From Solea solea (lineage: Eukaryota > Chordata > Actinopteri > Pleuronectiformes > Soleidae), in assembly GCF_958295425.1 (NCBI RefSeq), contig NC_081148.1, positions 8,341,466-8,405,465 of the forward strand: a stretch of 64,000 nt of DNA, written 5' to 3'. Made by a program: the position numbers and the translations under genes. Of this stretch, positions 23,801 through 34,607 are shown in pieces (position 1 is the stretch's first letter; each line of letters begins with the position of its first letter). The notes beneath the pieces are model-generated. The model saw nothing but the letters and a program-made list of their open reading frames with translations, did not search any database and had not been told where the DNA came from.

Positions 23801-26254
23801 GCTATACTCTATAGCATAGTATGATCTTTTAAAGTGTGCTCTATAAGCTTAGTGTTTAAGTCTCTTAAGTATATCTTTAAAAGAGGAAAACTGTAAAGAA
23901 TATTGTTGGATTTCACTTGGATACTTATTTCTAAACTGGAATCTATAGATCTTATACTTATACTAACTGCAACATATTTCATAGAAGATGTTTTGGGTGG
24001 AAAAGCAGCATTTTTACCATAACGATTAAGAAATATCTTCTATGAAATATGTTGCAAGTAGTAGTTTCAGAAACAATATTTGTCCCTGATGTGACGGTGC
24101 CAGTCTAACAATACAGAAAATGATTGTTCATTGCTTTGATATGACCTCCAGAATAAATGTGGAAGTTCTCCTATGTGTCCACTTTTGTGGGGACCCTCTC
24201 CCTGTTAGATAGATGGATGGATGGATAAATATGTTATTGTCCTCATTGTATGTGACTTTAATTCCTCCATGTTGTGGTTTGTTAACCTCTCTGCTGATTT
24301 ATTTTTATAGTTTCTTGTCATGTTTGTGTTATTTTGTAATAGTTGCCCTGTTAAACAGAGAGTGCTTTAATAGTTACAAGAGTATTCAGGTGTGATTCTA
24401 ATGCAGATTCATGCAAACTCAGATGACAAGATTGATTTATTACCTGCAGAGTGTGTTTAGTCTCTATCTCCAAACAACTGGACGACTCAAAGTGCTTCTT
24501 ATACCAACTTGTCTCTGTGACATCCTGAAAAGAAAATGAACGCGAACACAAGTTAAGTGCTCGTTCAACGTCAAGGTGCATGAGTAACAGTAACTGTTGA
24601 CTCTGAAAGCTTTCCACAAAGTATCTGATCTCTGTAACCTCACACTCACGCATGACAAACACAAGATAGTTTTACTGTGCAAATTCAACTGGCACTTAGT
24701 CACCGCGAAGGGAGCACTGACTTGTGAATAAAGGATGAGCAGAGACGAGGTCGATTGCAGTGATTCTGGCTGTGCAGAGAACTATTTAATCTTTCATACT
24801 GACCTTTGGGTCCAGGTCTCCCGAGGGTTTGTGTGGGCAGTCAAGAGAGTGGGACCCCAGCTCGGACAGTTTCATCACATGGTCACATCCTTTGTTCAGA
24901 AAAATCAAAAATCAAACGCACGGTGCATGTGGTCACAACTGTAATATTGTCCCTCACAACTGAAATGTGCAACATCATTCACAAAAGTGACATTTGTGGC
25001 AAAACGTTTGCATTAAGATTCAGCAGGATTGCTGCAGATATTGGGGAACCTGTGCAACCTGTGTCCCAACAGCTGTATTTTAGTACAACTATAACTACAA
25101 ACATACATCTGATTAATAATCCTTTTTATGGTCAAGTAGGGTTTGACATAGAAGGAAAAGGCTTTGTGATTTTGGTATAAAACAAGGACAGGAACAAGAA
25201 AATAGACAAACGATAAAAGGACACGGGATCAATAAAGATTAAATTCAGAAAACAAAAGCACTTACTTTACAGGAAATAGCTAAAGTAGACAATGTAAAAT
25301 ATAAAAATAACAGTGTAGTGTATTTTAAGCATTTGATCATGAAGGTCTCGTATAACATCAAAACTCTAACCTCTGACAGCTGAACCCATGAGGTCTTAGT
25401 TAAGTAATAATATCCCCCTCATTAAAAGAACATAGTAGTTCTCTATAGTAACACCGCGCTACATGATATAGTATAGGTGGTGTAATCACGACTGTTGGGA
25501 GGTAAGACAAGTGTACGTGGAGTATTAACAGTGTAGATATACAAGCTTTTCACAGAGGTAGAGTTGCTCCAGAGGCAGCAATAATTACCTGAGCAAGTAA
25601 AAATCTCACTAATGGAGGAAAATACTTAGTGACTCTGCGTTCATGTAATCTACTCTGGGTGTAGGTTTACTCGTACTGTAAATGACATTCTAAAAGCATC
25701 CTTGTAATGACAACATTTAGTTTATCATATACTGTGACATCTGTGCCCCAGGGAAGGTTGTAAACCGTTTATTTCCTCGTCCATCACTTTTAAGGAGAAG
25801 TAACAGTAGATTTGCTACTTAACCAAACTTTATCTTTAATAAAAAAATAAAAAAAATAAATAGGGCTGAAAAGTTAATTGCGTTCAAGTTGAAATTGCAC
25901 AAATAGCAAATCGCAAGGGCTACAATGCATTTATCTATTTTTTAATTATTCTATGTTCTATAGCAATGTTTTTAAAAAAAGGCAATCTGTAAAAGTTCTT
26001 CTTCTTCTTCAGTCAATCCTACAGACTTTACCTCGGTAATTAAAGAAGCACTTGACCAGAGAAGAAGACATCTTCCGGTCGAGGTCCAGCTCAGTGACTT
26101 TCCAGCCTTCTCCCAGTGCACGGTCGCTAAGTGGGTCGACCTTTGATCTCCGTGCCAGCATCTCAATATAAGGTCTTGAGAAGGTGTGCTTTGGGTCACT
26201 GTAAATCAATAAAAGAACCAGTTTGATCTTGACAGCACTTGTTAAGCCATTATA

Positions 26255-26285
<31 letters not shown>

Positions 26286-28190
26286 CACAACATTAGTGCG
26301 ATCACAGCTTTCTGTCCTGAGCTCCTATCATCACATGAGCATGGACAGACTAGGAATGGGACAGTGTGAAAAGGATTATCCTGACCAAAAAAATTGTGAT
26401 TCATGACAATATTGCAACAATGGTTCAAATAAATTCAATGTTTATGTAAATAAATGTAAGCTTTTGGAAAATTGCTCTAATACAGATGAACAGAGGAGAC
26501 AAATAAACACATTTTGAGGCACTACGGATACTTAAAATAAAATAAAATAAAAACATTCCATAATAATATCATGATCATTTATGAGGTCCTGCAAAGACTG
26601 GAAACTTTTTATGATTATCCCAATGATTTGAATTCACCACAACCCAATTATTGTGGGCACTTTTCATTGTTATGCTTAATTATATATAAGCATATATTGT
26701 GTCATACATGACGGACAACTAGAGCCAATGTCACCATTTCTAAAACTCTCTGCTGAAATTGACACATTTTATAGTGTTATTGTCGTTTTCCTTTTTATAG
26801 GTTTCTTTGCTGCCAATGTTAAAGAGAAGATGTAGTGGAACAGCCAATAGCACGGCTCTGCACTCTCTCTAAAGTGAACCGTGTTTGGTGAAAGCTTTAT
26901 TTTAATTGCTACAATTAACAACTCCTAAAGAAAAACGTTTAGTTAGAAAACGCCTTTAGGATTTAGCGACGACTATTGCAAACTGAAAGATTGTGAATCT
27001 GATGAAAGAAACCCATCATCTGCAAAACCACACACACACACATACATACACACACACACACGCTGCTGTAACTGCTTCTGCTAATACTTTCTCACCTGTG
27101 GTTGATAGATACAGGCCTATAAAAAGCACTCAGGGACACTGGACATTCATAGTCCAGCTGCTGCTTCCTATCAGTGAAGGTCACAGCCATAGGAATTAGT
27201 CCTCGAGTCACCAACACTGTGTACACCTGACAGTTAGAGCGACGGTGTCAGATTTACTTTAAGAGGAAAACAGCACAGTAAGAGTTCAGCAATGCCAGGG
27301 AGAGCTGCAACACTTTCAAAGTGTCAGCATGTACTGAAAAAATAACTCCAACAACGCATTGCTATAATCAAACACACACACACACAGTCTTAAATCACAT
27401 CAGCACTACTGCCTAATAATAATGAGCAGTGGTCCACTCATGTCTGACTCCACCTGTGAATTACTGCCATCTGCTGAACACACTGAGATCTCCACCACGG
27501 TGTCTCCAAAATTCACTAACACTGGCTGAGAGCAGTCTGCTCCATTCACAGTAACTTTGATGCTTTTGTCTGGTACACAGGGAAGCAGCGTGACAGCATT
27601 ACAGTGGAAGGGGACAGTACCTAGAATGAAATGAATGAAAAAAAAGATTCATAATGAAAACATGAATCAGAAAAGTTTGTTGTTGCATCCCAACTGCATA
27701 GTATCATAGGTTTACTCACTGTTGTATTCATAGACTTTGCTTGAAAATGCTGGATGAACCGGAATATCTCCTTCCACGCTGAGATTACTGAGCTCTGCGA
27801 TCCTTGCAGACAGTTTGGTGATTTCCACACAGTATTTCTTTATAGTTCCATCTTCAGCTACCACTTCAATTTCTACTCTGGTTGACCCGTCATTCAGTTT
27901 TATTGTACTTGATCCATCACCAAAGAGCTGCAACATTTAAATAATAATAATAATAATAAAAAAAATGTAGGTGATAGTACACAACTTAGAAGCTTACTTC
28001 AACTTAGAATTATATCATGTGTAGTACTCACAATGTTACTTGAAGCCCTACAGTCACTGGTGAGCAGGTCCAGAGTTACATTGTTGACACTGCTCTCCAC
28101 TCTCATTTTGTAGTCCGTAACTTCCGGTGTGAAGTCTGGATGCAGCTTCCCACCAGAGACAATCAGCTTCTCTAAATCACAGTTATCCAT
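13714..28190 (-). CDS. unnamed cadherin-like / RING-U-box-like / TRAF-finger / TPR protein
   Basis: I do not recognise a named gene. Twenty coding exons, all phase-consistent, encode 1107 residues: 28032-28190, 27720-27927, 27454-27620, 27096-27226, 26032-26198, 24804-24889, 24444-24524, 23529-23643, 20898-21073, 20464-20685, 20017-20225, 19671-19793, 19123-19260, 18736-18985, 17844-18045, 17155-17389, 16775-16905, 15939-16099, 14982-15204, 13714-13853. Residues 1-93 and 94-188 are two cadherin-like beta-sandwich repeats (LIVSGGKLHPDFTPEVTDY motif). About 203-262 is RING/U-box-like with most zinc ligands replaced. C272-x6-C279-x11-H291-x3-C295 is a TRAF-type zinc finger. TPR-like helices fill about 372-811 and 934-1061, broken by a basic Gly/Arg/Pro/Ala-rich linker (812-933). 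The tail ends FFKFKCWI. The start is the first in-frame ATG; the in-frame upstream codon at 28217 is GTG. An RFX X-box lies upstream. Ubiquitin-ligase or scaffold function is only inferred. Confidence 0.85.
17457..17765. mobile_element. short inverted-repeat element (MITE)
   Basis: TAAAGGTCCAGTGT at the left end (17457-17470) is answered by ACACTGGACATTTA at the right end, whose reverse complement differs at one base. The interior has no ORF. It sits in an intron of the unnamed TPR gene, between exons 15 and 16. Related termini occur at 54978 and at 57594-57953, so it belongs to a family present several times in the window. Confidence 0.65.
18236..18600 (+). pseudogene. decayed Tc1/mariner-like transposase remnant
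   Basis: Fragments in the + direction translate to pieces like Tc1-family transposases: FIFQHGNAPQ near 18437-18468, resembling the second catalytic Asp block (with Gly where Asp is expected), and DLDIIEPAWNYVA near 18539-18577, resembling the DLNPIE-type third-acid block. Frames change between pieces and stops intervene, so it is dead. It lies in intron 14 of the unnamed TPR gene, antisense to it. Confidence 0.6.
19649..19670. repeat. (CA)n microsatellite that forms a splice donor
   Basis: Eleven CA units on the + strand ((GT)n on the transcribed strand of the unnamed gene) directly abut coding exon 12 (19671-19793), and the first GT of the run is the 5' splice site that keeps the reading frame. 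Confidence 0.8.
20726..20816. repeat. (TA)n-rich tract
   Basis: TA repeats with a few CA/TG interruptions lie in the short intron between exons 9 and 10 of the unnamed TPR gene. The tract produces long spurious open frames on the - strand. Confidence 0.9.
22014..22379. mobile_element. piggyBac-type MITE with TTAA target duplication
   Basis: The element is bounded by TTAA at 22014-22017 and 22376-22379. Directly inside, CCCTTAG at the left is mirrored by CTAAGGG at the right, and similarity continues imperfectly inward (CACACAGCAC against AACACAGAGCA). TTAA duplication with CCC...GGG termini is the piggyBac hallmark. The 358-bp interior has no coding capacity. It is in the large intron 8 of the unnamed TPR gene. 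Confidence 0.7.
23960..24064. repeat. inverted repeat with a perfect 21-bp stem
   Basis: GCAACATATTTCATAGAAGAT at 23969-23989 is the exact reverse complement of 24035-24055, with a 45-base spacer. Similarity extends a few bases outward with mismatches. It lies in intron 7 of the unnamed TPR gene and would fold into a hairpin in the transcript of either strand. Confidence 0.85.
26257..26285. repeat. (GT)n microsatellite
   Basis: An uninterrupted GT run lies in intron 4 of the unnamed TPR gene, upstream (in its direction) of exon 5. Confidence 0.95.
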
Positions 28191-28306
28191 AATGTCTCTC
28201 AATGATGTTTCTGCCACTGCTTCACCTGCAGCAGGTACAACAGACTGTAACTGTTTTCTCTGACATCACGACACACACAGCTCCATTTACCTCACTGACG
28301 CTTTGG

Positions 28307-28320
28307 GTTACCATAGCAAC
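28307..28320. promoter_or_regulatory. RFX X-box upstream of the unnamed TPR gene
   Basis: GTTACCATAGCAAC matches the X-box consensus GTHNYYATRRNAAC in all positions. It lies 117-130 bp upstream of the start codon, in the promoter or 5' leader. This position is where X-boxes of ciliary genes usually sit. Binding has not been shown. Confidence 0.7.
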
Positions 28321-28837
28321 GCCAACACCTGCGCAGCCATCTCATATCCTTAAGACTTAATGAGTAAATAAAAGAAACTCACACCAGAAACCTTCCTCTT
28401 TTAAATAGTCAGACTGATTTTCGCATATCTGTTGTAGAAATACGTTATTCGTCCATAAAGAGGGGAAGCATGTGTCGAAAAGCACAGCATCGACTGTAGT
28501 CGTTGAATGATGTGCTGAAAATACTAGATACAGTTATGACTAAAATAGTTAAAAGCGCATACTGTTGATTAAATGTTAAAAAAAGTTATCTGTTGTTCTT
28601 CCGAACGGTAGAGGGCAGTAGTGTGCACTGTGCAGAATGCAACTGAAGCCAGTTTTCCATTTGACAGTTAAAGATGAAAGCACTGAGCAGTTATCCCTCT
28701 TTTTGCTCACATTATTGTAGTTCATTCTTCAATGTACACATTTTATAAAACAGAAGTGAGCAAAATGAGCACAAGACGAGGAAGTATCTCTCAACTTTCT
28801 CTTTAACAGACAAGACGGAAGCTGCAATACTTTATTT

Positions 28838-28850
28838 TACGTCATTTCCT
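28838..28850 (+). promoter_or_regulatory. CRE-like and ETS-like cluster in the c1d promoter
   Basis: TACGTCAT immediately followed by TTCCT gives a CREB/ATF-type half-site next to an ETS-type core, about 30 bp upstream of the c1d first-exon donor. This is typical of housekeeping promoters lacking a TATA box. Confidence 0.45.
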
Positions 28851-28854
28851 CCCT

Positions 28855-28879
28855 GTGAAGCGTGTCGTCTGCTGAGAAG
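28855..28879 (+). other. c1d: c1d noncoding first exon (3' end)
   Basis: The sequence ending GCTGAGAAG is followed by GTAAAAC at 28880, a plausible donor that would join the acceptor at 29134-29135 just five bases before... the start codon at 29140. The exon's 5' boundary is only estimated from the promoter motifs. Confidence 0.45.
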
Positions 28880-29139
28880 GTAAAACAAAACAGTGCTCGT
28901 TTACCACTTGAATTGTTTCAGCAAAGTCGTCTTGGTGTTAAATCGATAGTGAGTATTAAGTCACATATTCTTTGCAAGTGTCACTATTTGTCCGTTCTTG
29001 TAAACATTCGCCTGTTAACCTGTTAGCAACACACGCTAGCTCTCTGAGCTAACTAGCACAAGGAACGTGAATATGAGCGTTTTTTACCGTTGTCATTCAG
29101 TTGATATAAAATAATACAATGAAATTGTCTTCCAGAGAA

Positions 29140-31773
29140 ATGGCGGAGGATAACAGGGTGGAGGACTATCCTCATGAGATACACGAACAGCTCACATCCT
29201 TCGACTCATCGGTCTCCTCTGTCAAAACCATGCTGGACCAGTTGATGTCGATGCCCCGAAATGATCCTCTGCTAAAGGTAATACTGACACACTTTTGACA
29301 CCTCCTCAGACAAGTCTCGTGATAAAAACATACAGTACCGACAATGAATTAGGAATAAATGTGAGACATTGGATGTAAACAGGGCTGCAACGATTAATTT
29401 TCTCTGAATAATAATGTTCACAAGTATTATCACACATTATTCACGTTTGTGATTTCTTTATTATGTGGAGCAAAGAAACCTGAACATTTAAGAAGCTGGA
29501 AACATCAGAGAGTTTATTTTAGCTATTAAAAAAAAAAAAAAAAAAAAAAAAAACACTCAACCAGGTCCTCAGCCTGTAATTTGACCATCACATAATATAA
29601 AATGCAGTAATGCAGCCAGGAGCTTTCAGCATAACATTAAACACCTCCAAAGTATTTTCTATAGTGCCAACTGTCAAGCAGGGGCTTTTGGGGGCTTAAT
29701 GGTATGGATGTAAGTATATCAATATCTCTTGGTTGGTGCCATGGTAAAAAGTCCATGGTACGAAATGTTCTCACATGAATAGACAAAGGTAAAGTAAACA
29801 GATCTGACTGTAATCTACCTTGTATTCGCTCATGTGTAGTTTAGATCTGTGTATTGTTTTTATTACTTGTATAAAGTTACTGTGGTTTAAATGTGGCTTA
29901 AGATATTTATCCCAGGGTTCCTTTGAAAAATTTCACATACAAAACATGCATCACATTTTGTTGATTATGGCATAATAATAATAATACATTAATTAAATCT
30001 TGTATATTTACAGCTGGATGCTTTGGATCAAGCCAAACTGGATTTGATGTCTGCCTACGCCCTCAATTCATTATTTTGGAGTAAGTCTTATGGATTTCCT
30101 GTGATCCTATTTATCTTCTTTTTTTCCCTTTTAGGTCCAATATGCAAAGTTTAACTTAAAAATTTGTCTGGGAACAGTAGAGAATTGATGTGTTGAGCAA
30201 AGTGTGACCCCAGACCGTTTCTCTGTGTGTTTGGTACGTGTTCCAGCTATTGCATTTGAGTACTGTCATAATTGCTTGACCCTGTATTTAAATATACTGC
30301 GTTCAAATGGCTTTAACAGCGTTCAATAGACAAGCACATTAGACCACTTTCCAAACATATTCACGACCTGTTAACTCTTAAGTCCTCGGAGAGCTCTGTG
30401 TTTTTTAGAGGAAATGAGGCAGAAATGCCACATTATGAATGAAAACCACCATAAAACAAAGAAGTAGTAGTAGTTCCTTTGGGACGTGCCAATACACATT
30501 GCGAATAACAAGCCGCTTGGTAGTGGCAGAGAGAATTTCAAATTGTCCAGCTGAAGACTACTCACCGGGCTTACCTCCAGAGAAAGTCATTTTGCTTCTG
30601 GAATTATACTGTAAGTAATTTGATGCTTCCATCTTGTTTCTTGTCTTCTTTTTTGTAACTGTTGGCTGGTGGACACGTGTGATCACTATCATGTTGTTTT
30701 GGTCTGACATGCTGATGCTCAGTTTTGTACTTAATCTTACTTGATTTGCACTTTCACTGTGTTTTATTGACACCTGTCACTGCTAGGGTCATTGTTGCTC
30801 AATGAGCTTACCTGTAATTTTTCATTGCTTTTAATTACTTTTCCTTGTTAAATTGTCAAAACATATTGGTACTGTAGGTCTTTTGAAGAGGAAAAAAAAA
30901 AAAGGCTGTATGTACAGAAATGATGAAGAAATGATAGTAAACCACAGGCCGGAGCTTTGTCCGAATGTTTTCATTATGACAGTTTGGGATATAAAGATAA
31001 AAGCTAGTTGTCCTATCATTTTATCCCAAAGAACCCTGTATTGCACAGTTTGTCTTGATGCACTATCAACAGGCAATATTCTAAATATAGTCTTGACTTT
31101 TTATCACGTTTACAGTGTACTTGGTGACACAAGGAGTAAATCCCAGGGATCATGGAATCAAGCAAGAGTTGGTAAGTACTGTTTGTTTTGTCTTTAGCCC
31201 CGTTCAGGCTTGGTATATACACCTGTCCTGAGAGATTTAATTTCTGGACCGCATTAAGTACACGTCTGGTATTAACATGCACCCTGAATGCATTTTATGA
31301 AAACCAGTCAGATTGTACAGATATATTTGTTGTCGATGTACAGTGCCGAACAGATTTATTCGACCACCACCCAAAGCCACGGCTGCCTTGTTTTCTGTAA
31401 TGGTTAAAACACCAGGAAGTAGAATGCTAAATAGTTTGGCTGCATGTGTCCCCAAACCTCTGAATGTGGTTTTTATGGTTTATTGGGATCCTTTTCAGGA
31501 TTTCGATATTTATGTTCATTGTCTAATTTTTGTCTGTAACTGCCCTCTGATCTCCAGGAGAGAATAAGAACGTACATGAACAGAGTGAAGGAGATCACTG
31601 ACAAAAAGAAAGCTGCCCGTCTGGATAAAGGAGCTGCCGCACGCTTCGTCAGGAACGCTCTCTATGACGCAGAGGAAAAAGAGTCTAGAAAAAAAACGGC
31701 CTCCAAGAAAACAGTGGACTCGGTATCTGACGCCCCACAGTCAAAGCGTCCAAAGCACCAACGCTGGAGTTAA
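29140..31773 (+). CDS. c1d: C1D nuclear receptor corepressor / exosome cofactor
   Basis: Four coding exons (29140-29277, 30014-30080, 31116-31171, 31558-31773) join in phase into 158 codons plus TAA; human C1D is about 141 residues. The Sas10/Utp3/C1D domain occupies most of the N-terminal two thirds, with [20 protein letters not shown], the [20 protein letters not shown] helix and the [20 protein letters not shown] motif that is characteristic of the family. The C terminus is Lys/Arg-rich ([19 protein letters not shown]). C1D (yeast Rrp47/Lrp1) works with the nuclear exosome subunit EXOSC10 in rRNA processing and has also been described as a corepressor and DNA-PK activator. The extra length relative to human lies in the tail. 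The start ATG follows an acceptor at 29134-29135. Confidence 0.95.
29381..29560 (+). mobile_element. degenerate 'GGGCTGCAAC' teleost MITE
   Basis: AGGGCTGCAACGATTAATTTTC begins the copy, and a GAGCAAAGAAACCTGAACATTTAAGAAGCTGG-type block and a poly-A run (29528-29553) follow. I recognise these blocks, in this order, from an abundant nonautonomous fish DNA transposon. It lies in c1d intron 2 (first coding intron); the right end is lost. Confidence 0.5.
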
Positions 31774-32304
31774 GGTTTTTGTTCACATGGAAACTCCCGA
31801 GGCTGTGTGGTGAGGCATCATAGCAGACATCCTGAGACAACATAAATATACTTCAGTGTTCATCAGGATTACTGACCAGTCAGAATTAAATCCTGGAGTC
31901 AAATCATTCATATCAAATCATGTCATTGCAGCTGAAAGTGACACAACATCCATGTTTTTTCTGAACATTTCTAGACAATGATGCTGACAGCTCTTCTAGG
32001 ATGTAATGGACGTGATGCTGTTGTATTTTTATAACATTTCTTCATCACTCATCACAGAATTGTAAGATTTTATGGTCTTATACTGTTCCTCTGAAGGAGA
32101 AATGATGGTGCCTGTTTATTTTGAAAGTGATTCTATGAATCAAGTCATCCTTCTTTCAAATATTATGTATTTTTGTTGGAACCAAAATCTGACCTTTTTT
32201 CTCCTTTTTCTATTCATATCTCCCATTTGGTAGGAAACAAAATTAAGTGTAATCTGCCAACTTTTCCCTGACTTTGACATAATGGTAGGACAGGCTTGGG
32301 TGTA

Positions 32305-32310
32305 AATAAA
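32305..32310 (+). terminator. polyadenylation signal of c1d
   Basis: AATAAA lies about 530 bases after the c1d stop codon and is followed by T- and TG-rich sequence. It is the first strong signal downstream and marks the probable end of the gene block. Confidence 0.6.
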
Positions 32311-32654
32311 ACTGATGATGGCTGAATTCCATTTTGTTGCTTTTGTTTCAGCATCAGGGCGTCGTCAATGCTGGTTCACTGTCACGGCTTACTTGAATAG
32401 AACTGAGCCGTATCTATAGTAACACCTGCTTGTCATGCTATGACAAGTCACATTGGGGCTGTTGTCAAAATAGGATTACGCAAACTGTCTTTTTACCTCC
32501 TGTCATACTAGTAGTCTGTTATGCTGTCATGGCCACCTGCTTATACAGAAAACTGTTTTGTAAATGAATTTGAAAGTTTGTGTAATAGAGGTTATATTGT
32601 TATTTGATCAACAAAACATTTATCTTAAAAGGGTTCCTTCAAGTAGCAGCAGTA

Positions 32655-32934
32655 ATTTGTTGCAGCTCAACAGTTAATCAGTTACTTGATAATTAATCAT
32701 TTGCCAACCATTTTGATTATAGTTTGGAGATTGGATTTTATAAAATTAAAGTTTTTTTTTGAGTTTAGCTTCTTCAGTGTGAACATTTCCTTGATTCTTT
32801 GCTCCTCTATGACAGTAAAAAAAAAACAGAGTTATACAGGTTTTTGGATAAAATGACATGAGAACATCATTTTTGAAATGTAGAAAACACCCTTTTTTTT
32901 TAAATAAAGAAAAATAAGTGTTAGGTGCAGCTCT
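32655..32934 (-). mobile_element. second 'GGGCTGCAAC' MITE copy, opposite orientation
   Basis: Read on the - strand it begins AGAGCTGCACCTAACACTT and contains TAGAGGAGCAAAGAATCAAGG and CACTGAAGAAGCTAAAC blocks that match the copy in c1d at 29381-29560. The far end, TTGTTGCAGCTCAA on the + strand, is the mirrored terminus. It lies just downstream of c1d. Confidence 0.55.
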
Positions 32935-34541
32935 ACTCTTTGCATATGGTTTCCAAAAGATCTACCCATGTAAAATGGTTTTGTAATCAGGCTGGGTTGC
33001 TCCGTTTAATTCATCCTCTCTATAGTATTTAAACTGATTACCAGTCACCACATGTTTCTAGTTATTCAGTTGCTTGTGTATTCCTTGGGAGTCATCAGTG
33101 GAATTATAGTATGTTTATGTAGTTGACAATCCATGTCAAAATAGCTGTAAATATTGTAGAGATTTCATATGGTTTCACAAAAAAAGGACTATTTGATAAA
33201 TTCAAATGAGACAAAATCATATTTAATTTTTAATCGTTTAGACTGGCCTTTTTGATGGTCAAATCTGTGACCTTTTTGATTAAAAATAATCTCTGTAACC
33301 ATGAAAATGCCGACGCAGTGTTATGGCTTCACTGTATAAACAGAGGCTGTAATGAGACTTCCCTGCTCTGTATTAAAACCTCGTCACTTTAAGTAAAAGC
33401 ATTCATATTGCTTCCCTTTTGTAATTCCGTCTGTTCAGTCGAGATCTTAATCTTAATTTACCCACAAGTCACTGCATCCCTCTAATCAAGCCCAGGAAAC
33501 AGCGAGGCCGTGAGTAAGATGCTCAGGAATGCGTCTTTTCATTCTTTTCATCATCTTTCCTTTTCTCATCCTCCCTACAGCAGCGTCCAAAAATGACATT
33601 TGTTTAGCCAAACCACCCCACTTCATCCTTTTACTTTTTCCACCGAGTTGTTGTTTCTAACTCTGTTCAAAGACATGTGTCAAACTCTGCCTGATGAACA
33701 GCCTTGTCTGCATATTGGAAAAATATGGATTTTTCCACTTTTTTTCTCCCCCTCCCCTCCTCCCTGTGCTCTCATCCACATATGTGCTGAGTAAAAAGAA
33801 GTTAGGTCACTGTGCGAGCAATTTGTACAAACAAACTCTCATGTTGAAATCGTGCACCCTAACAAGCTCCAACCCCTGTTCTTTTCCCGCGGTTGTTTGT
33901 GTGCAGCTTGTGGTGAGGAAGTTTATGTTATATGGAGTGAAAGGCATCAGACCAAATGACCCCCTAAAGGCAAGACGAGGGTAGAGTCAGCCTCCCACAT
34001 TTCTCTGTCTTTTTTAAAGGATGAAATGTTCCCTCAGCAGATTGAATGAACCTGTTAAAAGTACTAAACGGGTTTCAGCACATGTGGGCAGATCACATAA
34101 TTTGACTTAAGCGAGTAAGAAAACAGGCTTGGGCTAAGCTGATGAGGATGATACATTGTGGTTAAACAGCTGTTCTCCCACTTAAATCCAACGTTGCCAT
34201 CAAATAAAGTCAGGGCCAGTAAATGAAGTCAGTGTTTATTAGGGAAGGAGTTTGACTGGGTCACAGGAATAAACCAGAATTGTTTCTCAATCAGCTCTTT
34301 TCTAGCACTCGGTGTGTTGTCGAAAGTAAAGTGCAGACGTTAAAACATAAGTAAAAAGTTCATGTTTTTAAAATATGCCACCGTTTAGATGGAGTTACTG
34401 TTAAGTCACATAGTCTTTATCAGCAGATTTAGAAACCAGGGATTGATCTGTTCAAGTAGTTGACTTTAAAAGCAGGCAAAGGTCAAACATGTCACCATGA
34501 TTGGTGCATATAAATAGAGCTAAATCCAATAGTGGTTTTAA

Positions 34542-34605
<64 letters not shown>
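34542..34605. repeat. (TA)n(TG)n compound microsatellite
   Basis: TA units, then about 15 TG units, without coding context. Confidence 0.95.

Positions 34606-34607
<2 letters not shown>

Larger units (their letters stand above)
28191..29139. promoter_or_regulatory. divergent promoter region between the unnamed TPR gene and c1d
   Basis: The two start codons are 949 bp apart and divergent. On the - side a possible noncoding first exon ends at a GTAAAT donor (28285-28290) and could splice over a 65-bp intron to an acceptor at 28226-28227; upstream ATGs there open only short frames that stop. An RFX X-box sits at 28307-28320. On the + side c1d has a noncoding first exon ending at 28879, preceded by a CRE/ETS-like cluster. 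The middle shows no gene. Confidence 0.6.

Noticed and set aside
28188..28217. Start of the unnamed gene at 28217
   Set aside because: The codon at 28215-28217 is GTG, not ATG. The first in-frame ATG is at 28190, and an in-frame stop lies upstream.
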